This document shows, piece after piece, positions 13,098 to 19,301 of a stretch of DNA of 26,862 nt. Below the pieces are notes generated by a model. The model made no database searches, was not told where the DNA came from, and was given only the letters and a program-made list of their open reading frames with translations. The position numbers and the translations under genes were made by a program. Position 1 is the stretch's first letter. Every line of letters starts with the position of its first letter. This stretch comes from Chloroflexota bacterium (GTDB taxonomy: Bacteria > Chloroflexota > UBA6077), in contig JAJZQR010000044.1 in NCBI GenBank assembly GCA_021806765.1, forward strand, positions 1-26,862, written 5' to 3'.

Positions 13098-14228
13098 CTA
13101 ACCCTCGATAGGATATCGGCCGTACTTCCTGGTGGCGGTTAGCATCGCCTCGTAGTTCTCGTACTTCGTCCCGGGCATCAGGGTGTTGCCGGAGCAGATC
13201 ACCGGGCCGCCACCCCGGCCCGCGTGCCGAAGCGCGTACCTGACCTCCGCCTCGACCTCCTCCTGGGTGCCGGCGACCAGGGTGTCGCAGTCCACCCCGC
13301 CGAAGAAGGTGACTCTCTCTCCGTACTTCTCCTTCAGGAGCCTCAGGTCCATCCCGATGCGAGGCTGGATCCCCTGCCAACCGTCGATCCCGGCCCCGAC
13401 CAGGTCATCCAGCAGGGGCCAGGTGTTGCCGTCGGAGTGCTCCAGGAAGAAGAGACCCTTCCGATGGGCCGCCTGCACCGTGGCAACCAGGCCGGGGACC
13501 TCCAGCTCTCGGAAGAGGCGGGGGCTCATCAGGGACCCCCGGTTGTCGCAGTAGTCGTTTCCCGCCTGGACGCCGTCGACCCCCATCACCGCTGCAGCCT
13601 CGATGTAGGCGATGGATCGCCGTGTATAGAGGGCGACCGCCTTGCGGATGAACTCCGGCTCGGTGACCATCCGCTCCAGGTAGGCGTCCATGCCCAGAAC
13701 CCCCTCCCAGGGGAAGGTGGCGTCGGGGACCCTGGCGAAGACGAAGTGGGTTCCGCCCAGCTCCTTCACTACCCGCTCGACGGCCTCGAACCGGGAGCTA
13801 TCCACCTGGACGGGGGTCTCGGGGTCCGGCAGGTCGTCGATGGTCATGGGTGGGGACTCCACTACCGTGGCGTGGCTGCCGCCATCCGGGGAGTAGCGCC
13901 AAACCCGCCCCCTTTCGTCTCGCCAGCTGTAGTCGCCCAGCATCTCCGGCTTGCGGTAGCTTCCCCGTCTGGGGGGCATCAGGGGGACCACCACAAAGTC
14001 CCACTCGAACTTCCTGGTAAGGCCGATCAGGTCGTGGACGTGGCTCTCCACGATCTCCTCGCGCCGGCCCTCCCAGAGGGCGGAATAGCCCCGCCATCCG
14101 GCCCGGTAGAGGGTCTGAACGCCCAGGGCTCGATCGGTGACCTCCCAGTCCACCCCTATCTCGCCGATGGGGACTCGATCGGGCTCTTTGTGCTCTAAGG
14201 CGGCGATCATGCGGGACTTTGGCAGCAT
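13098..14228 (-). CDS. URO-D superfamily protein lacking the MtaA zinc pair
   Basis: 376 residues, ATG at 14228 with GAGGAG upstream. The start region SRMIAALEHKEPDRVPIGE is the usual opening of MtaA/CmuA-type URO-D proteins. The segment equivalent to the HxC motif reads FLEHSDGNTW, giving His264-Ser-Asp266, and a later cysteine is Cys345 in VICSGNTLMPGTKYENY. The zinc Cys is thus replaced, unlike in the paralogue at 6305-7324. It may bind another metal or act on a different substrate. It is widespread in anaerobes as 'uroporphyrinogen decarboxylase family protein', without a known reaction. It is divergent from the hydrogenase operon, and the lipoprotein gene follows on the same strand. Confidence 0.82.
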   Translation of the reverse strand: MLPKSRMIAALEHKEPDRVPIGEIGVDWEVTDRALGVQTLYRAGWRGYSALWEGRREEIVESHVHDLIGLTRKFEWDFVVVPLMPPRRGSYRKPEMLGDYSWRDERGRVWRYSPDGGSHATVVESPPMTIDDLPDPETPVQVDSSRFEAVERVVKELGGTHFVFARVPDATFPWEGVLGMDAYLERMVTEPEFIRKAVALYTRRSIAYIEAAAVMGVDGVQAGNDYCDNRGSLMSPRLFRELEVPGLVATVQAAHRKGLFFLEHSDGNTWPLLDDLVGAGIDGWQGIQPRIGMDLRLLKEKYGERVTFFGGVDCDTLVAGTQEEVEAEVRYALRHAGRGGGPVICSGNTLMPGTKYENYEAMLTATRKYGRYPIEG

Positions 14229-14307
14229 GGTAGGCTCCTCGTTTTGGGGGACCGGATGTCCTGTAGCGGGTTGCAGCAGCCCTGCCGAGAAAGGGGCGCT
14301 GGAGCAA

Positions 14308-14337
14308 AGTATACCAAGTTAAGAGTTTCGCATACAA
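14308..14337 (-). promoter_or_regulatory. Promoter of the minus-strand URO-D gene
   Basis: On the minus strand TTGTAT (14332-14337) is 18 bp from TATACT (14308-14313). The -10 is 5 of 6 consensus, the -35 only 3 of 6. The expected transcript start lies about 70 bp before the ATG at 14228. The plus-strand promoter of hydB must lie between here and 14450, but I see no good pair of boxes. Confidence 0.4.
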
Positions 14338-14448
14338 AAACAGCTACTCTCTGCTGGCACCACAATTGCGGGTCTGCCCTGCACAACCACCTTCCTCCGA
14401 GGGTGTGGAGATTGATGATGCCAGGGCAGTGTCCTAGCGGGTCTTCTT

Positions 14449-14466
14449 CCCTTCCCCTGGGAGGGG
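14449..14466 (+). promoter_or_regulatory. Hairpin that can mask the hydB ribosome-binding site
   Basis: GGGAGGGG (14459-14466) is the ribosome site for the ATG at 14474. It is the reverse complement (one G-U pair) of CCCTTCCC (14449-14456) directly upstream, giving up to 7 pairs with a 4-base loop. The same short palindrome occurs elsewhere in the window, so the pairing may be a by-product of a repeat landing here. Confidence 0.45.
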
Positions 14467-14473
14467 CAGCGGC

Positions 14474-15622
14474 ATGAGCGAGCGGGCTTCGCGACGAGGA
14501 CGGCGGGATGTTGGGGCGGTGCCGGGGGCCGCCCTTCTCCCTCCGGCAGCTCTCCCGGCTCTCCTATCGCTGCTCATGGAGGAGTACGATGTCATCGCGC
14601 CCACCTACAGTCCGGAGGGGCGGAGCATCGTGCTGGAGCGGATAAGCTCCCCCGACCAGGTCGCTACCGGCTACCGCGACTACCAGCGGCCGGGCCACTA
14701 CACCCTCCAGAAGTCCGGCGACGGTAGGCTGTTCGGCTACGCCAACGGCCCCCACTCCCCCAAGAGCTACCTGCACCCCGGCCGCCTCACCCTATTCATC
14801 GGCGAGTGGACCACGGATGGCTTCTCCCTCTCCCCCCGGGCTGAGCCGGAGCGCCCCTACGCATTCTTCGGCATCCATCCCTGCGATTGCTTCGGTATCC
14901 TGGTCCTGGACAGAACCTTCCTGCTCAGCGGCAACGTGGATGCACGCTACCGGGCGCGCCGCGAGGGTGCCTTTCTCGCCGTGATCAACTGCACCGAGCC
15001 GGGGGACCTCTGCTTCTGCGCCTCCATGGGGACCGGTCCTAGGGTGGAGGAGGGGTACGACCTCAGGCTGACCGAGCTGGACGCGGGGTTTCTGATGGAG
15101 CCGGGGACCGACCGAGGGGCGAGCACGCTGGCTCGACTACCGGCGAGGGCGGCGACCTCCGGCGAGATGCAGGAGGCCGATCGGTTGATCCGCGACGCCG
15201 TTCCCCGCATGGGACGGACCCTCAACACCCATAACCTGCCCCAGATCCTGCGGTCGGAGCTGGGGCATCCCTACTGGGACACGATGAAGGATTGGTGCGT
15301 GGGCTGCACCAACTGCACCATGGTGTGTCCTACCTGCTTCTGCAACGACCTTCGGGACTACGTCGATCTGACCCTGAGGAAGGTTCGTCGAGAGAGGGTC
15401 TGGGATTCCTGTTTCACCCGCCAGTTCACCGAGATGCACGGCTGCAACCCGCGAGATGAGCTGAAGCACCGCTATCGCCACTGGTGCGTCCACAAGCTGA
15501 GCTACTGGGTGGAGCAGTACGGGGTGTTCGGGTGCGTGGGGTGCGGCCGCTGCATCGCCTGGTGTCCCGTCGGCATCGACATCACCCAGGTGGCCACAAC
15601 CGTTCGGGGAGAAGAGCCGTGA
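14474..15622 (+). CDS. hydB: Group 3b [NiFe]-hydrogenase/sulfhydrogenase beta subunit (HydB)
   Basis: 382 residues, ATG 14474 with GGGAGGGG 8 bp upstream. A first domain (residues ~60-240) includes PYAFFGIHPCDCFGILVLDRTF and INCTEPGDLCFCASMGTGP. Two ferredoxin-type [4Fe-4S] motifs follow: CVGCTNCTMVCPTCFC and CVGCGRCIAWCPVGID. This layout matches HydB of Pyrococcus sulfhydrogenase, the iron-sulfur subunit that relays electrons between the FAD subunit and the small subunit. It is the first of four overlapping genes. The stop overlaps the next start as GTGA (15619-15622). Confidence 0.9.
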   Translation: MSERASRRGRRDVGAVPGAALLPPAALPALLSLLMEEYDVIAPTYSPEGRSIVLERISSPDQVATGYRDYQRPGHYTLQKSGDGRLFGYANGPHSPKSYLHPGRLTLFIGEWTTDGFSLSPRAEPERPYAFFGIHPCDCFGILVLDRTFLLSGNVDARYRARREGAFLAVINCTEPGDLCFCASMGTGPRVEEGYDLRLTELDAGFLMEPGTDRGASTLARLPARAATSGEMQEADRLIRDAVPRMGRTLNTHNLPQILRSELGHPYWDTMKDWCVGCTNCTMVCPTCFCNDLRDYVDLTLRKVRRERVWDSCFTRQFTEMHGCNPRDELKHRYRHWCVHKLSYWVEQYGVFGCVGCGRCIAWCPVGIDITQVATTVRGEEP

Positions 15623-16509
15623 GGAGGGCCTCCAGATCCGCGGGCAGATCCGGCAGGGTGGCAGGAGCCTCTCGGGACCCCTGGCTTCCGGTGGAGGCCG
15701 TGATCCGCGAGATCCGGCGGGAGACCGACGACACCCGTACCTACACCCTCGCCTTCAAGGACCCAGCCCTGCAGCGGGGTTTCAGCTTTCGGCCCGGCCA
15801 GTACAACATGGTCGGCTTCCCCGGTCTCGGAGAGGCGGCGATCTCTCTAAGCTCGGACCCCGGCGCCGGCGCCGGCGCCGCCTTCCAGCACACCGTTCGG
15901 GAGGCGGGCGGGGTGACCGGCGCCCTGGCGAGGATGCAGCCCGACGACGTGGTGGGCGTCCGGGGGCCTTTCGGCAGACCCTGGCCGATGGAGGAGGCGT
16001 CGGGCGGGGATCTGCTGCTGATCGCCGGTGGGACGGGCATGGCGTCGCTGCGCTCGGCCCTGGAGGAGGCGCTCCGGCGCCGCGGGGAGTATGGCGAGAT
16101 CACCCTCCTATACGGCGCTCGGACGCCCCGGGACCTGCTGTTCACCTCCGACTTCGACCGCTGGTCGGCGCAGCGGGACGTCCAGCTGCTGCTGACGGTG
16201 GATCGGGCGGACGGCGAGCCGTGGAAGGGGCACGTGGGCGTCGTGCCTACGCTGCTCCCGGTCGCAAGGCTCGCCCCGGGGAGCAGCGCCGTCTTCCTGT
16301 GTGGCCCGGAGGTGATGATGGAGTTCACCCTCATCGATCTCCTGAAGCGGCGTTTCCCCCCGGAGCGCATCTTCCTCTCCATGGAACGGCGGATGCGCTG
16401 CGGCGTGGCCCAGTGCGGCCACTGCTTCCTGGGGCCCAAGTTCGTGTGCCAGGCCGGGCCGGTCTTCCGCTACCCCGACCTTCAGGGGCTGTGGGGGGAG
16501 GGGGTGTGA
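15619..16509 (+). CDS. hydG: Hydrogenase/sulfhydrogenase gamma subunit, FAD/NAD(P)-binding (HydG)
   Basis: 296 residues from GTG 15619, which overlaps the hydB stop; the open frame upstream is antisense noise inside hydB. The N-terminal FNR-type FAD domain holds FSFRPGQYNMVGFPGLGEAAISLSS. The nucleotide domain has LLIAGGTGMASLRSAL and VFLCGPEVMM. The C-terminus carries a [2Fe-2S] site of PyrK type, RCGVAQCGHCFLGPKFVC (C-x4-C-x2-C-x8-C). It transfers electrons between NAD(P)H and the iron-sulfur chain. In group 3b enzymes the partner is normally NADP(H). A GC-rich Gly-Ala repeat (GAGAGAA, near 15860-15880) is an oddity in the FAD domain. Confidence 0.9.
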   Translation: MRRASRSAGRSGRVAGASRDPWLPVEAVIREIRRETDDTRTYTLAFKDPALQRGFSFRPGQYNMVGFPGLGEAAISLSSDPGAGAGAAFQHTVREAGGVTGALARMQPDDVVGVRGPFGRPWPMEEASGGDLLLIAGGTGMASLRSALEEALRRRGEYGEITLLYGARTPRDLLFTSDFDRWSAQRDVQLLLTVDRADGEPWKGHVGVVPTLLPVARLAPGSSAVFLCGPEVMMEFTLIDLLKRRFPPERIFLSMERRMRCGVAQCGHCFLGPKFVCQAGPVFRYPDLQGLWGEGV

Positions 16510-16511
16510 GG

Positions 16512-17327
16512 ATGCTCGATCGGTTGAGGGTCTCCCCCAGGCCGAGACTCGCCGTCCACAAGTTCAGCTCCTGCGACGGTTGCCAGCTGTCGATCCTGGA
16601 CTGCGAGGAGGAGCTGCTGGATCTGGCCGGGGCCGTGGAGATCGTCTACTTCGCCGAGGCGAGCAGCGACCTCGGCTCCGGCCCCTTCGACGTGGCCTTC
16701 GTCGAGGGATCGGTCAGCATACCGGAGGAGGTGCGGCGCACCCAGGAGATACGGGCGGCCACGGGCTACCTCGTCGCCTTCGGGGTGTGCGCCACGGCCG
16801 GGGGGATCCAGGCCCTTCGCAACCTCGCCGATGGGGAGCGGATGAAGCGGATGGTTTACCCCGATCCCGACCTGGTGGCGATGCTCCCCACCTCCACCCC
16901 CCATTCGGCTCACGTGAAGGTGGACTTCGAGATCCAGGGGTGTCCTCCTAACCGGGTGCAGATCCTGGAGGTGGTGGCCCGGCTTCTCCTGGGTGCCCCC
17001 CCGCAGCTGGCCACCCACAGCGTGTGTCAGGAGTGCAAGAGGAAGGGAAACGTCTGCGTTCTGGTGGCTCGGGAGCTACCCTGCATGGGGCCGGTTACCC
17101 ACGATGGATGCGGGGCGTTGTGCCCCAGCTACGACCGGGCCTGCTACGGCTGTTTCGGCCCGATGGACGATCCCAAGCCGGAGCGCTTCTCCAGGGAGTT
17201 CGAGCTTCGCGGCCTTCCCGCCGACGAGATCGTCCGCCGCTTTCAGGAGATTACGGCGGGCAAGGAGCCCTTCATCCGAGGGGCGGCGAGGTACATGAGG
17301 AAGCCGTCCAAGGGGACCGGACCATGA
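16512..17327 (+). CDS. hydD: Group 3b [NiFe]-hydrogenase small subunit (HydD)
   Basis: 271 residues from ATG 16512 (GTG 16506, overlapping the hydG stop, would add two residues). It contains [15 protein letters not shown] with the proximal-cluster ligands Cys21 and Cys24, [26 protein letters not shown], and the Cys-rich [12 protein letters not shown] and [27 protein letters not shown] for the other [4Fe-4S] clusters. There is no twin-arginine signal, so the enzyme is cytoplasmic, as expected for group 3. It passes electrons from the [NiFe] centre to HydB/HydG. The stop overlaps hydA as ATGA. Confidence 0.92.
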   Translation: MLDRLRVSPRPRLAVHKFSSCDGCQLSILDCEEELLDLAGAVEIVYFAEASSDLGSGPFDVAFVEGSVSIPEEVRRTQEIRAATGYLVAFGVCATAGGIQALRNLADGERMKRMVYPDPDLVAMLPTSTPHSAHVKVDFEIQGCPPNRVQILEVVARLLLGAPPQLATHSVCQECKRKGNVCVLVARELPCMGPVTHDGCGALCPSYDRACYGCFGPMDDPKPERFSREFELRGLPADEIVRRFQEITAGKEPFIRGAARYMRKPSKGTGP

Positions 17328-18595
17328 GTACGAAGCCGGGGGATCGGGAGATCCGGGTGGACTACCTTGCCCGGGTGGAGGGCGAGGGCGGACTGGAGGT
17401 GAAGCTTTCCGATGGCCGCATCCTCCGGCTGCAGCTGAACATCTTCGAGCCGCCTCGCCTCTTCGAGGCATTCCTGGTGAGGCGCTCCTACGAGGAACTC
17501 CCCGACATGACTGCCCGAATCTGCGGGATTTGCCCCGTCGCGTATCAGATGAGCAGCGTCCACGCTGCCGAGGACGCTTTCGGCCTCCGGGTGGAGGGGC
17601 AGCTCAGGAAGCTGCGACGTCTGATGTACTGCGGCGAGTGGATAGAGAGCCACCTGCTCCACGTCTACCTCCTCGCCCTCCCCGATTTCCTCGGCTATCC
17701 CAACGTCTTCGCCATGGCCGCGGACCACCCGGAGCTGGTGCAGCGTGGGCTGAGGATGAAGCGGCTGGGAAACGACCTGGTGGCCCTCCTGGGGGGCAGG
17801 GAGATCCATCCCGTCTCGGCGGCGGTGGGAGGGTTCAGCCGTGTCCCCACCGAGGAGGAGCTTCGGCGGTTGCTGGACCCGCTGAAACGGGCCAGGGAGG
17901 AGGCGATCGAAGCCGTCTCCCATCTGGCCAGGCTGCCGTTGCCCGATCTCAGCCGCGACGTCGAGTTCGTGGCCCTCTCCCACCCGAGTGAGTACGCCAT
18001 GAACGAGGGCCGGCTGGTCTCCAGCAAGGGGTTGAACGTCGACGTCCGGGAGTTCGAGGAGCAGCTAGAGTGGCGGCAGCTCCCCTACAGCACGGCCCTG
18101 CGTTACCTCCTGAAGGGAAGAGGGCCCTACTTCGTGGGACCGCTGGCCCGGGTTAACCTCAACTTCCAGCAGCTCACTTCCGATGCCCGGCGCGCGGCCA
18201 GGGACAGCGGCATCCCTTTCCCCAACGCCAACCCCTTCACCAGCATCGTCGCCCGAATGGTGGAGGTGGTCCACGCCTTCGACGAGGCCGCGCAGATCGT
18301 CGAGAGCTACCGGCGGCCGGAGCCGCTCCTGAAGGTGGAGCCGAGGGCTGGCCAGGGGTACGCGGTCACCGAGGCCCCGCGGGGTTCCCTCTACCACTCC
18401 TACCGGTTCGACGAGCGGGGCATCGTCCAGTGGGCCAACATCATCCCTCCCACGGCCCAGAACCAGGAGCAGATCGAGGCGGACCTGCGGGAGTACCTGC
18501 CCCGGCTGCTGGACCTATCCCCAGAGGAAGTCACCCTGCGATGCGAGGTGGCGGTTCGCAACTACGATCCCTGCATCTCCTGCTCCGTGCACTGA
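17324..18595 (+). CDS. hydA: Group 3b [NiFe]-hydrogenase large subunit (HydA), lacking a C-terminal extension
   Basis: 423 residues from ATG 17324, which overlaps the hydD stop. The L1 motif [11 protein letters not shown] (residues 65-75; Cys67, Cys70) and the C-terminal L2 motif DPCISCSVH (415-423; Cys417, Cys420) provide the four Ni/Fe cysteines. The Tyr after RICGICPVA, where other groups have His, is typical of group 3b. In most [NiFe] large subunits a peptide follows the final His/Arg and is removed by a specific protease during maturation. Here the stop codon follows His423 directly. No hyp or protease genes lie in the window. The complex likely oxidises or makes H2 with NADP(H), and may reduce sulfur. 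Confidence 0.94.
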   Translation: MSTKPGDREIRVDYLARVEGEGGLEVKLSDGRILRLQLNIFEPPRLFEAFLVRRSYEELPDMTARICGICPVAYQMSSVHAAEDAFGLRVEGQLRKLRRLMYCGEWIESHLLHVYLLALPDFLGYPNVFAMAADHPELVQRGLRMKRLGNDLVALLGGREIHPVSAAVGGFSRVPTEEELRRLLDPLKRAREEAIEAVSHLARLPLPDLSRDVEFVALSHPSEYAMNEGRLVSSKGLNVDVREFEEQLEWRQLPYSTALRYLLKGRGPYFVGPLARVNLNFQQLTSDARRAARDSGIPFPNANPFTSIVARMVEVVHAFDEAAQIVESYRRPEPLLKVEPRAGQGYAVTEAPRGSLYHSYRFDERGIVQWANIIPPTAQNQEQIEADLREYLPRLLDLSPEEVTLRCEVAVRNYDPCISCSVH

Positions 18596-18631
18596 GCCCC
18601 CTACACGCAGGAGGCCGTCCCGAGTGCGGGT

Positions 18632-18725
18632 AATCCTGAGGGCGCCGGGATAAGAGTAGTAACGGCTTCAGCCGTTCGTCCCTTTGCCGAGGTAAGGAGA
18701 CCGAACGACTGAAGTCGTTACTACG
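18632..18725. repeat. Palindromic dispersed repeat family B, copy 2
   Basis: Arms at 18655-18678 and 18702-18724 match copy 1 (1921-2013), starting from the shared AATCCTGAGG. One internal pair (AACGGCTTCAGCCGTT) differs from copy 1 (AACGACTTCAGTCGTT) by two changes that keep the small palindrome, so the structure appears to be conserved by compensating substitutions. Confidence 0.85.
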
Positions 18726-18741
18726 ACAGGCGCCGCCGATA

Positions 18742-18804
18742 TCGAGGAATCGATGCCTTAGCCGGTGTCGGGGAACGTCCGGCTAAAGCCTCCACTCCTC
18801 GACC
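18742..18804. repeat. Palindromic dispersed repeat family E, copy 1
   Basis: Arms 18742-18765 and 18779-18802 share TCGAGGA...TTAGCCGG with 20 of 24 positions paired. Copy 2 lies at 21789-21852. The two copies bracket the Lon-like gene at a distance of about 3 kb. Confidence 0.8.
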
Positions 18805-18938
18805 CGTAGGGGTGGTACTCCGCGACCCGTAAGGGCAGTTCGCGAACCTCCCTACATTACCCGATCAGGTTGTTAACCTTCATTGTGGGTGCGCGTAGCT
18901 TCATGAGGTAAGAGGATGCCCTGCGGCGAGGGATCGAC

Positions 18939-19123
18939 GGGCAGGATCAGGGGCGATCCTGCCCTACTGCAAGCGGGCACGGCTCGCGTTTCCGGGCAGC
19001 CGCAGGCAAGGAGCGGGCGATGGATAGATTGGTGTAGGGGCGGGCCACCGTGCCCGCCCTGGGACCTCGGACAGTGGCATCACCAGATGTGGCACGAGGG
19101 CCGGCAGAGGCGCCGGCCCCTAC
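18939..19123. repeat. Cluster of three GTAGGGG/CCCCTAC palindromes (family C)
   Basis: Three separate perfect palindromes lie in a row: GGGCAGGATC/GATCCTGCCC (18939-18948, 18955-18964), GGGCGGGC/GCCCGCCC (19038-19045, 19052-19059) and GGGCCGGC/GCCGGCCC (19098-19105, 19112-19119). Each has TAC or GTA next to one arm. The short loops are all near six bases. Related cassettes occur at 8761-8785 and 23519-23545. Confidence 0.7.
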
Positions 19124-19210
19124 ACGATCTGAGGCTCCCGGCCCGCTCTCTCGGAATCTTGGGGCGCACCCTGGAAGCTAGACTTCTACTGGGAGGAGAA
19201 CGTCAGGTGA

Positions 19211-19216
19211 TATAAT
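19211..19216 (+). promoter_or_regulatory. Extended -10 promoter of the Lon-like gene
   Basis: TGATATAAT gives a perfect TATAAT with the TGN extension. The -35 region is poor. Transcription from about 19223 gives a leader of about 80 bases before the ATG at 19302. Confidence 0.6.
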
Positions 19217-19301
19217 CGCGACTCCGGGTCGGGCTATTTCCAGGTTATACATTCGTATCATCCCTGTCCTGGATCAGTTAGAAGAAAGCGAGGGCCTCAG
19301 G

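Larger units (their letters stand above)
18596..19301. other. Gene-free 706-bp repeat cluster between hydA and the Lon-like gene
   Basis: No credible coding frame. It contains family B copy 2, family E copy 1, two partial copies of CGACCCGTA(A/G)GGG (18801-18826), three GGGCC/GTAGGGG-type palindromes (18939-19123) and, at the right end, an extended -10 promoter for the next gene. No terminator with a T-run is seen after hydA. Confidence 0.7.

Noticed and set aside
15484..15618. N-terminal extension of HydG
   Set aside because: The extra codons lie inside hydB in another frame and encode Arg/Gly-rich sequence. The GTG at 15619 overlapping the hydB stop fits the operon pattern and the FAD-domain start.
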